NCBI GenBank assembly: GCA_020205615.1
Contig: JAINUW010000256.1
Span: 46,787-110,786, forward strand
DNA from: Panax quinquefolius
Taxonomy: Eukaryota; Streptophyta; Magnoliopsida; Apiales; Araliaceae
Direction: 5' to 3'
Length of the DNA: 64,000 nucleotides
Shown: piece by piece, positions 24,081 through 35,764 of the stretch
Position numbering within the stretch: the first letter of the stretch is position 1
Layout: each line of letters begins with the position of its first letter
Program-made: the position numbers and the translations under genes
The notes under the pieces: model-generated
The model's input: the letters and a program-made list of their open reading frames with translations, nothing else
Databases searched by the model: none
Told to the model about the DNA's origin: nothing

Positions 24081-24845
24081 TTACCCGTAATAACTTCGTT
24101 TCGTTTTTTCAAACGCCTCGCTTAAATTATCGAAGTTTGACTTTACTATGTGGTACATTCCACCCTTAAGTGCTTCTTCACATTCTCGATCCATGATTTG
24201 AATCATTATTCTCCGATCCATATCGAATTCGGGTTGACCGCTATGCATGTGGTAATTCCGAATTCGATGTGGGTTCTCCCAATTGTCGCCCAAAAAGAAA
24301 AGTCCATTTCATCTATTTTCGCTTTATCGATGGATGGACGCCTTTTTCTACACTATCAACGCGTGCAGGCAGCCTTTTACCCACGCACGCTTATTCTCCT
24401 TCGTTTCGATTGTTTCTTCTTTACCGATCTTTGATTTTAAATTCTCAAATTCCAACTTTAATATCTTACACCGCCAAAGCGTGATTTTGTTCGAGCATCA
24501 CATATCGGTAAACCCAATTTCAATTATCAGATCCCTTTGTTCCACCTAATCGCTTGCCGCTCTTCTTCAACTCGTTCTTCTAGCTCACGTAACACGATTT
24601 TGTAATTCTAAGTTTTGATCATAAATTTCTTCTAACCAATTCTCCTCAGTTCCTCTTCTTCCTCTTCTTCCTCACTCTCACCGTTACCTACTCAAGAACT
24701 AGCTCAAGTGCAACAATTAGTTCTTCATTCACTACGTGGATATCTCTAATTTGTTCCTCGTCTCGATTAATCGCATTAACTCGATTAGTGATTAAAGGTG
24801 TCACAACGGTCACATTCACTCCATCAGTGAATATTTTCACCGCCA
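24081..24845 (-). pseudogene. Gag-like leader protein of E2 with acidic and coiled-coil stretch
   Basis: From the ATG at 24845 the minus strand starts MAVKIFTDGVN, comparable with MSVENVNDGVN at the B2 Gag start. It then has a Glu-rich run (24655-24690) and a heptad-like stretch ELEERVEEERQ. An intact 70-codon segment at the end contains MDRRIMIQIMDREC and ends FEKTKRSYYG, like the B2 KRSYHG before its protease. Frame breaks occur between these parts. The normal capsid and zinc knuckle of B Gag are not recognisable. I infer a diverged or replaced Gag; its function is unknown. Confidence 0.4.
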
Positions 24846-25180
24846 TTTCCAAACACCGCCACAACACAAGGGTTAATTAATATATCAAATATTATCCCTA
24901 TACTTCGACCGACCAATTAAATACCAAATAAACTTAGGTAGTCATACTAAATAAGGAATTTCCGCCTCTCCCTCCTAGTTCTTATCTCACATCTTAGCTT
25001 GGATCATATCCCTAAGCTCATTAATCAGTAACTCTGGACACCAACTTGTGTGTCAAGACCTCACATTGGTACTCTATCACGCCTTGCCACCGAAAAGACG
25101 CGGCCCCTACGGAGAGTCCGCTTTCGGCATCCCCCATCAACAGAAGTCACCAATGAGAGGCTGGGGCTCTTCACACTTAC

Positions 25181-25195
25181 GGCTCGATACCAACT
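25181..25195 (-). other. Primer-binding site of E2
   Basis: On the minus strand it reads GTTGGTATCGAGCC just after the LTR end, the tRNA-complement form shared by families A and B. Confidence 0.6.
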
Positions 25196-25196
25196 T

Positions 25197-27675
25197 CGAC
25201 GCCCCCAAAATTAGGTATACGCCACCCATCTTGAGTCGCCACTTACATGGTACATAAATTCAAATACAACTTACTAATATAACTGTCAGGTACAATACGA
25301 CATAAACTATGAGTTTGAATACAAATATTGTTCTACTAGATATTATACAAACTCAAAAGGAGTCCTCATTATAAACTATTATCACACTATTTCACGTAAT
25401 AGTGAGGACTATTAATGCTATCCTCCGACCATTACTTCGCTCCCCGACTCGTTCCAAATCCCTATGTTCTCATTTCCTCAAGAGAACATGTTGAAAGAAA
25501 GGGTGAGCTCAACTAGCCCAAGAAGAAATATTATGACTAAGATAATGCAGTAATAAATTATCATTAGCCTTCAACAAATGTTAAACCGATAAAATACAAT
25601 AGATAACCAGCTTTAACTGCAGCAATGAATAAGCAATCCATTAAAAGAGTCAAGAGAGAATAAAGTCTACTATCTTTTAGGTTTTAAAAGGTTTTCATCA
25701 ATTTTTATCGCCGAGACTCAAATTTTAATAAATAAACCACCACATCTAATCATCCCTCGTACTACTGGCCAAGGATTTTCATCAAATTATCAATGGTCAC
25801 GACTATACCGAATCACCCCTCGTCATAATCATACCAAAAATTATCCATCATCGCATTACATGTGCCATCGAGGACTTTGTCACATCATTTATATCAAGTC
25901 ATGATTATACCGAATGATCCTCGGTCATAATCATACTAAGTTCATCTACGCACGTAAGCCAAAAAGATAACATAATATAACACGAGGATGATGTCAATGA
26001 CATAATAATTCAATAAAACAAGTTCAAGAATTATTTAATCCATGAATTATTAACGCCCAAATTGTCAACATGATCTTTGTTTTCAGAGAGTAAAATTCAA
26101 GAATGATCAAGAATATTTTCATGAAAAGATATCGATGAAACGCAAATATCAAGGATATTCTACTAATTTCATGGAGTATATAAGTCAAAGTTTTAACCAA
26201 CCGGGTATAATAAAGAATGGAATAACAAAAGAAATCACCACGCACGCGGCAGATTGCAGATGATTAAAAGTTATTCCAACATAATAATAATAACGGAACT
26301 GTGTCGTGAAATTCACACCGATTGTGATGTTCCAACATAATAATAAAGATGGAACCAGATCCTGTAAAACACATGATAGATATTCCAACAGTAATGATAA
26401 AGACGGAAACCAAGTCCGGTGTAAAACACATGCATGTGATGTTCCAACAGAATAATAAAATTTTAACCAGTCCTGTAAAACACATGCATGTGATGTTCCA
26501 ATGTATAATAATAAAAGCGGAACTGTGTCATTGTAAAACACATGCATGTGATGTCCCAAAGTAATAAGGTAAGAATGTCACCAAGTATAGGTAAACACAG
26601 ATACAAAGTTATTCCAATGTAATAATAAGCAATGGAATAATATAAGGATTTCACCAAGTATAGGTATGCCACAGATACAAAGTTATGTATAGGTATGCCA
26701 CTTTTACAAAGTTATTCCAATGTAATAATAATGAATGGAATAATAATAAGTTCTCTTCAAGAAGAAAGAATAACACCCTTACCGTAAAGTAAAAGAACCG
26801 AATATAGAAGTGGTGAAATAGCAGTAATACTCTTTTCTTCTTTCTATAATTTTCTCTATAGCTTCTCTATAATTTCTCTCTCTGTAGTTTCAAATGAATT
26901 GTAAGAAAATAAATGAAGGAACGAGCTTCTATTTATAGGAAAATGGAATGCATAAGAATTAATCCATGAACGGCCCAGTATTGATTTACTTTAATCTGAC
27001 ATTCATATTTAAAGAAAAATCTTTTAAATAAAATATAATATATTCTATTTATATAAAACATTTTACTATGCAAACACTATGCAATACTATGCAAAACACT
27101 ATGCAAAAACACTATGCAACACTACGCATAATAAAATATAATATATTCTATTTATGTAATAACTTTAATAAAGTATTCTATTTTATATAAAGATGTTTCG
27201 CTTTTATTACGTTAATAATACTTAATAAAACAAAACGTCATTATCGCTTATAATAATTCATATTATTAATCGACAATAATGGAATCAAACTGAGTGACTT
27301 CTCACATAAAGATCAATAATCAATACCGTGTGTTACTATGCAACCACACGACATCGCATTTTTTTACTATCGAAAGTAGTTCAACAAGAACTACCAGTAA
27401 AACTTCCGCCGTTATTTCAATAAAATATTTTTGTCGATTTTCTCAATCCGACAATAATTTCGCTAGGGGTCCACCAATGATTGAGTAGTCAGCATTTAAT
27501 ATTCCCCGCTAAACCTAATATTCCCCACCAATCGAATATAATATAACCACTTGCATACTTTGCAAAATTTATAAATACTACCCACAACTATAATATTATC
27601 TCAAATTCACACCATAATATTAAAAATTATTTCGACCAAATTTAAATCTTTATTAATAAAATCTGGGGTCTCACA
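25197..27675 (-). repeat. E2 5' LTR (family A, full length)
   Basis: It matches 18649-21099 in full. The ~57-bp array is at 26280-26570, the TATA box at 26930-26937 (minus strand), and the end GGGGTCTCACA at 27665-27675. Confidence 0.8.
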
Positions 27676-29786
27676 ATTGCGTGATTCTCGTAATATTATT
27701 TGTGAATAATTAATTATTGATTTATATGATGAGGAAAATATTGATTTTATGTGGATATAGATGGAGAAAATTTTAATGTGACAATTGTTGAAAATTAATA
27801 TTTTATCTTTTTTCGATAAAATAATTCATTTAAATATATTATTTTAATAATATATTAACCGTGATATTTTTATAATGAATGTGGGATATATAAGTATATG
27901 AGGAGGAAGAGTATTTTGTGGCATTAAATGTTTAACACATATTTTGTGTGTTGGTGGACACAATTATCGATCTAAATTTGATTATAAATGTGAAATCGCT
28001 CTGCTTTATGGATTTTGGTCAATTTTTGTTTGGAATTTGGAAAAACTTCCTTCGCAAAGTTGTAGATAATGGAATTTCTTATGGAAAGTCATGAGATTCG
28101 AATTTTTCTCGATAAAAGGGCTATTTATTATGAATTATGAAGTTCAAAGTTCAAATAATTGATTTTTGAAGTTTAAAATATTTTAATTACAAAAACTTTT
28201 TTTTAATTTTTGAAACTCATTTAGCATGTGATTAGGAGGCTGAATTCAGATTGTTAGTGTAAGAGATGAAGTTGTTGAAAAATTATAATATATTATATTA
28301 AATTTTTTGTTTTTGGTGTTCTAAGCAATTTCCTATAAATAGGGTGCTTAGGTTAGAATTGAAAATCACACCGTAAAACTAAAGTTTTCTCTCTATATTA
28401 TCGAGTTTATTCTTGTGAGTATTTTGAGTATACTTTGAGTATTGCTATACTGCAAGTTCAAGTCATAGCCTATATCAAAGTGTTTCAACCAAGTACTGCT
28501 TTTCGAGGTAAGTGGATGTTATTTTATTCGAAAATGATATTATTTCTTCAATATCATTACGCCAAATATTGGTTGAAAATTTTTATCAAATTTGGAACTT
28601 TTTCATGCTCTGGGTTACTATTCATGAGTTATTCACGAGTTTAGTTACTATTCACGAAGTTACTATTCATTTAGTACTATTCACGTTAAGCGTGATGATG
28701 TTTTTGAGAAATTTCTATCTTTTGGTGTCGAGTTACTATTCACGTGATATCATAACTATTCACGATATCGACTATTCATGCACTATTCAATCTAAAAATG
28801 AAATTTCTTCTTTCGTCAAAATATCTATTATGGATACTAGCTTTGATTCAGATCCATGTTTTGATCATTCTCGAATTTTACTCCACTCGATTACTTATGA
28901 AGTATTTTGAACTGGATTGTTTAAAATATAATCCTTAATATTTGTTCTTTTGTTTCACCGGATTCGCTTCTTTAAAATATTTTTCATCGCCCTCACCCCT
29001 AAATGATGATATTATCGAATATCTTTGGCCCGTAATGCAAAGATGAATGATTTTGATGAATATCTTTGGCTCAGTAGGCAAAAAGATGAACAGTTTCAGA
29101 GATGAACACGATCGATCGATTAATATCTTCGCGCCAGTAGTGCAAAGATGAACAGTGTTTAGATGAACATGACTAATCGATGAATATCTTTGGCCTCGTA
29201 GTGCAAAAGATGAATATTTGATTCCGTATATATATTGATTGATGTTACAGGATAAAATATCGACGATGAACTTTTAAATTCATATATGTAAGATAGTAGT
29301 TTGCATTCTCTACTTAACTCTTCTAATGAATTATTATTTCATTGCTAAGATTGATTTAAAACTTGTCATTTCTATCAGATTCTATTAGATTTTTCCCTCG
29401 TTAGAGACTAACGATAATTTGTTGATATTATCTTAGTCATAATATTCTTTTATCTGGGCTAGTTGAGCTCACCCTTTTCCTTTTTGTTCCATTTTTCTTC
29501 TCGTGAGGCGAGAATGTAGCGAGTACTAGTCTGGGTATGGAATGAAGGTTCAGAGAGAGTTATTTAGTAGTCCTCACCAATTTTGTAAAATAATGTATAA
29601 ATAATTGTGATGAGGATTTATTTTGGTATGATATTGTCTAGAAGACAATAATTGTATTTAAACTCACAAGATATATGTTGTCGTATTTTGCACGACAAAT
29701 GTATTAACAAAGTTATAGTTATTTCGTATCATGTATTTGGCGACTCAGAATGGGTTGGATGGAATGGACCTATTTTGGGGCGCCAC
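27676..29786 (+). repeat. B1 5' LTR, second part
   Basis: It continues the LTR begun at 17952 and matches 33545-35646. It carries a TATA box at 28334-28341, an ACTATTCACGAGTT minisatellite at 28615-28780, four AATATCTTTGGC units of ~50 bp at 29020-29215, and ends GGGGCGCCAC. Confidence 0.8.
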
Positions 29787-29787
29787 G

Positions 29788-29805
29788 CTTGGTATCGAGC
29801 TTAGG
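29788..29805 (+). other. Primer-binding site of B1
   Basis: CTTGGTATCGAGCTTAGG directly follows the 5' LTR. It fits the initiator-Met tRNA complement TGGTATCAGAGC apart from one missing base. Confidence 0.65.
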
Positions 29806-29972
29806 ATATGATCTCCCATGAGATCGGGAATAGAACTCAGAGGGGAGAGACGAGTAAATCCTTCGCTAAAGGTGTCCTACCTAAGCTTATTTGTTAGTTG
29901 GTTAAGATATGGGATATTATATGATATATTGATTTTCTTAATTAACCCTTGTTTTATGACAAAGATTTGAGA

Positions 29973-31110
29973 ATGTCGATCGAGAATATTAACAATGGAG
30001 TAAATGAGACCGTGGAGATGCCTCAGACTCACCAACGAGAGAACGGCAACAGCTAACAATGTACCTCCCATGAACAACACCACCGAGCAGATGATGAACG
30101 AGGGATGTTTAGAAGCTTTTTAGCTCATGCAAAATCGCATTTAGGAGACTCGTGTTCAAAATATGAGGAGGAAATGATAGAATTCACACGGGTGGTCACA
30201 AAACCAAGCAGCTTCAAAGAGTCGGGACCACTGCAATTGGGAAAGCCGGATCCGATTAAAGCGCGAGACGGGTCAAACAAATTACAAAGATATTCGATGT
30301 CTGGGATGCACGGAGGAACAGAAAGTTCCATTCGCTACTTTTTATGTTCCGTAACGAGGCAGACATCGGTGGGAATCAGGAAGCGCATCCATCCAAACCG
30401 ACTCAAAGATGTCATGGAGACGTTTCAAAAATAGTTCAATGACAAGTACTTCCCTAAAAGTATTTGGCTATACGAAGGAAGTGGAGTTTATTAGATCGAG
30501 CAGTAATAATATGATTTGTCCCCAAGACGAGGCGAAGTTCATGAGTTATCCGTGTTCAGATCTCATTTGGTGGAGAATGAGGAACGATGACGCGGATGTT
30601 TCGAGAGGTTTGAAACCCAAGATACGCCAAGATCTCATTTCTCATAAATTTTTCTCTATTCAGATGTTGTCACAATAGGCTCATTGTTAGAGCGAGATAA
30701 CGAAAGTACGCTCAACCGAGGGACCATAACCGTGGATCATATCAAGATAAAGAGCCATCGTAATAACGATAACAAACGGAGAAAGAAGAATACGGACAAA
30801 GGCCAGAACCACTCCGGTGGTAATCGTGGCCATGAAAATAGTAAGAAGCGAAGTCGGAGGAGATTTTAAAAAGAGGAGATTTAACAACCACCATGTGAAG
30901 ACGACAAGCAGCCAAGAAGAATCGGTTCCAAGGGAGGAGAAAGACCACCCCATCAGACAAGTTACAAATGCGGAAAGAGGGGATATCACCTCAAACCGCC
31001 CACAACAGCTTTAAGGTATGCTATAATTGTGGAAAAGAAGGACATATCGCCGAGATCAGACGCAGATCGAAACCCACCCAATGGAATGGTGACTCAAAAG
31101 GATGTCCCTA
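29973..31110 (+). pseudogene. B1 Gag, broken
   Basis: It starts MSIENINNGVNETVEMPQ and includes a capsid region readable in several frames (GKPDPIKA, MSWRRFKNS, EVEFIR, RGLKPKIRQDLISHKFF). A basic spacer follows, then the zinc knuckle CYNCGKEGHIA at 31017-31050; its last cysteine is missing from the expected CCHC pattern. Gag packages the element's RNA into particles. Order and motifs match chromovirus-type Ty3/gypsy Gag. At least four frame changes are needed to follow it, so no functional protein is made as sequenced. Confidence 0.75.
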
Positions 31111-31119
31111 AAAGTCAAA

Positions 31120-31330
31120 GTCAACGGTTCGGAAGAGCGTTTGTCGTGACGGTCAAAATGCGAGGAACCCGAACGGTTAGCATGGGTTAGTTAATTATAA
31201 ATTCTTGCGTAAGTTTATACCTTACTAGATAATTCTGGTTCTACCCATTCTTTATCTCTTCGTCATACCAACGCTTGAACTTCACTACGAGAAATTAGAC
31301 TTTGACCTATTTATGGAGACTCGCTAGAAG
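31120..31330 (+). pseudogene. B1 protease remnant
   Basis: A GSTHS stretch at about 31230-31245 corresponds to the D-S/L-GSTHSFIS active-site motif seen intact in B2 (DLGSTHSFIS). The sequence then continues as RLNFTT and KLDFDL-like coding in another frame. The frame is broken on both sides. Confidence 0.5.
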
Positions 31331-31599
31331 AAACTTTCATTACATCCGTTGTTTAGAAATCTTGCTTGATTCAGTCAGCACTATCACATTACTTGTTAAC
31401 CTTATTTCTATAGAGATATTTGCTTTTTATGTGATTTTAAGGTTAACTACTCATCACGCCGAAATTGATTACTTTCGTAAGGTTGTTAGTTTTCATATTC
31501 CTAAGCAACCCGTTATTCAATTCAAGCAATCAAACCATCAGAGTCAAACATTTTCATATCAAGCCATGAAGTCATTCGCTTATTACGGATGTCAAGTTT

Positions 31600-32150
31600 T
31601 CTTAGTCCATGTTATGGATTTGAATAAAGACACGCCGATTTGAATAATATTCTGTTGTTATTAATTTTTCCCGACGTATTTTCAAGAATTTTCGCTTACT
31701 CCCAAAGACCGATATTAAATTTTGTATCGACTTTGAACCCCAGACAAAACTCATTTCTAAAATCTCATATCGAATGGCTCCTATTGAACTTCGTGAGTTA
31801 AAAAAATTCAACTATAGAATTTGGTACCGAGCCTTTATCCGGTGACTTTTTTGTGGAATGCAATCAAGCCGCATTCGTAGGGGACACCATATTCGCAAGC
31901 GATAAGTAAACCGATAGGTGTCATCAGAACGTGTTATCCAAGGTTGGGATATGAGTCACAATTGAGAATAACCTAAGTCAGAATCTAAATACGTAGCTTT
32001 CAGGCTTAGTTGGTTATTATCTGAGATTCGTTCAAGGATATTCTCAATCGCTATTCCATTAACGCAAATTGACTCGTAGAGATACAAAATTCGAATGGAG
32101 CAAGGAATGTGGGAAGAGCTTCAAGAACTCAAGAGGAGACTCATTTCAAA
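31600..32150 (+). pseudogene. B1 reverse transcriptase, internally deleted
   Basis: The N-terminal part is readable across frames at 31650-31830 (FPDVF-like, KRPIEF, ISKISYRMAPIELRELKK). The C-terminal part follows at 31890-32150 (GHTIFASD-like, QGWDMSVTIE, LVGYY, TRRDTKFEWSKECGKSF). The catalytic middle with the YxDD motif is absent. This order is that of Ty3/gypsy RT, and the deletion removes activity regardless of sequencing errors. Confidence 0.7.
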
Positions 32151-32834
32151 GACATGTTCGACCACGCCATCCTAGAAAAGTGAACGTGGTAGCCGACGAC
32201 GTGTTGAGTAGTAAGATCGATACAAGCACGAAAGTACGATATTGTCAAAGACTCATTTCAGATAATTTACAAATAAGAGATGGAGATGAAAACTCTAGTT
32301 ACCCACGTGATGATATACGAGTATAATCGACTTTAATCGATAAAGTTAAAGTTCGTTCAAGCTACACACCGAAATGATGAATTTGAAGAAGGAGGTGCAA
32401 GAAGTGTTATTTCAAAAGCGAGAATCGGTGAGGTGAGGAAAGATCAAACCTTCGATTTATTAATCCATTTGAAATTCTCGATCGAATAGGAACCGTGACC
32501 TATAGACTGCTTTTTTACCGCCAAGTATGACGCGTGTTCATAACGCTTTTCACGATCGATGTTACGTAAATATGTGGATCTAATTCAACCACGCCATCGA
32601 AGTTAGAACCTGACGATATAGCCAAGACTTAACGCACGAGGAGGTACTCGCCAAGATCTTGGATAGAAAGAACATGTCCCATGATCGAGGTTATACCACA
32701 AGTTAAAGTTTTTCACGAGAAACCATGCTATCGAGGAAATGACCGGGAGTTGGAAACGGAAATGAAAGCGAGGTATTCTCATCTTTTCAAAAAACACCAG
32801 TATCGACACGCCAATTTCGAGGATTAAATTTCAT
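32150..32834 (+). pseudogene. B1 RNase H/integrase junction and integrase C-terminal tail
   Basis: KVNVVADDVLSSK (32180-32215) corresponds to the conserved N-V-V-A-D-A-L-S-R block that follows RNase H. The integrase core is missing. From about 32460, FEILDRIGTV-like, MLRKYVDL, KILDRK-like and NHAIEEMTGSWK segments appear in alternating frames. They correspond to the integrase C-terminus and chromodomain-like tail of chromoviruses. The reading ends just before the polypurine tract. Confidence 0.65.
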
Positions 32835-32845
32835 AAGGAGGGAGG
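32835..32845 (+). other. Polypurine tract of B1
   Basis: AAGGAGGGAGG lies directly before the 3' LTR, which begins imperfectly (TCAGAAGACCCC rather than TGTAAGACCCC). Confidence 0.8.
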
Positions 32846-35646
32846 TCAGAAGACCCCAAATTATTAATAAATGAAATTTATTTTCCTCTATTTATTATTT
32901 TGAAATAGTAAGGGTTGATTTGATTAATGTGGATAGTTATGGGTAAAATACGCAAATATTTTCAATAAAGCAAGTGGTTATAAAATATTCATTATCATTG
33001 GAGAATATTCGTTTCGTCGTCGGAATATTCAGATCGCTTTGAGAATATTCATGACGACGCCAGCCTTTTTGTGGGCCCCATAATGGAAAAGCGATGGATG
33101 AAGAAAACGACAAATATAAGTTGTTTATAAATAACTACAGTAGTTGTTACAAGTTAATATCGTTGGAATACTCAAATGGTTAAAACACACTAACGCATTT
33201 GTTCAACAAGATTACTCAGATTGCACCAATTATTGATTCTTACGTAAGAAGGCACTACTCAATAATTGTTACAAAGAATTACTATTCAAGATTTTATTTT
33301 ATCGATTCAATAATCACGATCGATATTTTATATTGTCGTTGTTTCAATAATTGTCATTACACAAAGATTTTCATTATCGAAGCAATAATTCATATTATCC
33401 GAATAATATTATTAGATAACATTATTGGCAATGTCTAGAAAGTTCTCGCTCAAGGAGAGGTTTGGTCACCTAATCAAGGCTACCAAGAAGTGAGAAATTC
33501 TTATCGAAAGCCCTCTTTTCCCGGAACTACCGTCACAAGATCGTGATTCGTAATATTATTTGTGAATAATTAATTATTGATTTATATGATGAGGAAAATA
33601 TTGATTTTATGTGGATATAGATGGAGAAAATTTTTAATGTGACAATTGTTGAAAATTAATATTTTATCTTTTTTCGATAAAATAATTCATTTAAATATAT
33701 TATTTTAATAATATTAACTGTGATATTTTTATAATGAATGTGGGATATATGAGTATATGAGGAGGAAGAGTATTTTTGTGGCATTAAATGTTTAACACAT
33801 ATTTTGTGTGTTCAGGACACAATTATCGAATCAAATTTGATTATATGTAAAATCGCCTGCTTATGGATTTTTGGCCAATTTTTGTTTGAATTTGGAAAAC
33901 TTTCTTCCGCAAAGTTGTAGAGAATGGAATTTCCTATAAAAAATCATGAGTTTCAATTTTTTCCGATAAAAGGCTATTTATTATGAATTATTGAAAGTTC
34001 AAGTTCAAATAATCGATTTTTGAAGTTTAAAATATTTTTAATTACAAAAACTTTTTTTAATTTTGAAACTCATTTAACATGTGATTAGGAGGCTGAATTC
34101 AGATTGTTAGTGTGCGTAGGAAAAGTTGTTGAAAATTATAATATATTATATTAAATTTTCTCTTTTGGTGTTCTAAGCAATTTCCTATAAATAGGTGCTT
34201 AGGTTAGAATTGAAAATCACACCGTAAACTAAAGTTTTCTCTCTATATTATCGAGCGTATTCTTGTGAGTATTTTGAGTATACTTTGAGTATTGCTATAC
34301 GCTGCAAAAGTTCAAGTCATAGCCTATATATCCTGTTTCAACTGTAAGTAACTGCTTTTTCGAGGTAAGTGGATGTTATTTTATTCAAATTGATATTATT
34401 TCTTCAATATCATTATGCCAAAATATTGGTTGGAAAATTTTATCAAATTTGGAACTTTTTTTTCATGCTATTCAGAAGTTACTATTCACGAGTTACTATT
34501 CACGAAAGTTACTATTCACGAGTACTATTCACTTAAGCGTAAGCATGATGATGTTTTTTCAGAAATTTCTATCTTTTTGGTGTTTGAGTTACTATTATTC
34601 ACGATATTAACTATTATTATACACTATTCACTTAATACTGGCAAGACTATTCAATTTAAAAATGAAATTTCTTTTTTTTGTCCAAAATATCTATTATGGA
34701 TACTAGCTTTGATCAGATCCATGTTTTGATCATTCTCGAATTTTACTCCACTTCGATTACTTATGAAGTATTTTGAACTGGATTGTTTAAAATACTAATC
34801 CTTAATATTTGTTCTTTTGTTTCAATCGGATTCGCTTTTTCTTTAAAATATTTTTCATCATCCTCTTCCTCTAAATGATGATATTTTGAATATCTTTCCT
34901 CAGTAATGCAAAGATGAATGATTTTTTGATGAATATCTTTCGCCCGTAGCAAAAAGATTTAACAGTTCGGATTTGAATACGATCGATCGATTAATATCTT
35001 TCGCCCAGAGTAAAGATGAACAGTGTTTAGATGAACATGACTAAATCGATGAATATCTTCGGTTCAGAGTGCAAAGATGAATATTTGATTCCGAGATATA
35101 TATCGATTGATGTTATGTGGATAAAATATCGACGATGAACTTTTAAATTCATATATGTAAGATAGTAGTTTCATTCTCTACTTAACTCTTCTAATGAATT
35201 ATTATTTCCACTGCAAGATTGATTTAAAACCGTTGTCTATCAGATTCTATTAGATTTTTCCTCGTCAGAGACTAACGATAATTTGTTGTATATTATCTTA
35301 GTCATAATATTCTTTATCGGGCTAGTTGAGCTCACCCTTTCCTTTTGTTCCATTTTTCTTCTCGTGAGGCTAGAATGTAAATGAGTACTAGCTTCTGGGT
35401 ATGGAATGAAGGTTCTAGAGAGAGTTATTTAGTAGTCCTCACAATTTTGTAAAATAATGTATAAATAATTGTGATGAGGATTTATTTGGTATGTATATTG
35501 TCTAGAAGACAATAATTGTATTTAAACTCACAATATATATGTTGTCGATTTTGCACGACAAATGTATTAACAAAGTTATAGTTATTTCTGCATCACGTAT
35601 TCATTAATCGAGAATGGGTCGATGGAATGGACCTATTTTGGTGACA
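32846..35646 (+). repeat. B1 3' LTR
   Basis: An uninterrupted 2.8-kb LTR that serves as reference for the split 5' copy. TATA box at 34186-34193; ACTATTCACGAGTT minisatellite 34480-34640; ~50-bp AATATCTTTCG units 34890-35080. The end is GACCTATTTTGGTGACA, shortened relative to GGGGCGCCAC in the 5' copy. Confidence 0.8.
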
Positions 35647-35764
35647 CAAGTCAATCATGTTTGATGATAAAGCATATACTTCAGTAATAATCTTATTCAT
35701 TTATTAATAAAAGTATTAATTTATTAAAAGCTTTTAATTATCTACACGATGTCGTTTTATAATA

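Larger units (their letters stand above)
18649..27675 (-). mobile_element. Non-autonomous gypsy-like element E2 (family A)
   Basis: On the minus strand the order is 5' LTR 27675-25197, primer site near 25195-25181, internal region to 21100, polypurine tract, and 3' LTR 21099-18649. It is inserted in the 5' LTR of B1: the uninterrupted sequence is seen near 33530-33555. The target duplication is not clean (AAGAT left, ATTGC right). The internal region has a Gag-like leader protein region, weak protease-side homology, the conserved block 22190-23500 and a large tandem array. No reverse transcriptase, RNase H or integrase was seen. Confidence 0.75.
17952..35646 (+). mobile_element. Ty3/gypsy element B1 (plus strand), interrupted by E2
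   Basis: The 5' LTR is 17952-18648 plus 27676-29786, split by E2. The primer site is 29788-29805, the internal region 29788-32845, the polypurine tract 32835-32845 and the 3' LTR 32846-35646. Gag, a zinc knuckle, a protease motif, two parts of a reverse transcriptase and an integrase/chromodomain-like tail can be read, but internal deletions and many frame breaks make it defective. Its 5' LTR start abuts the truncated B2 3' LTR in inverted orientation at 17951/17952, and its 3' LTR end abuts copia element C at 35646/35647. No target duplication is seen at either end. Confidence 0.7.

Noticed and set aside
24150..24549. Three overlapping plus-strand open frames
   Set aside because: They run antisense to the E2 leader protein, which shares its start and end with B Gag on the minus strand.
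29788..29805. tRNA gene fragment
   Set aside because: The sequence sits directly after an LTR and is the primer-binding site, not a tRNA gene. No cloverleaf is present.
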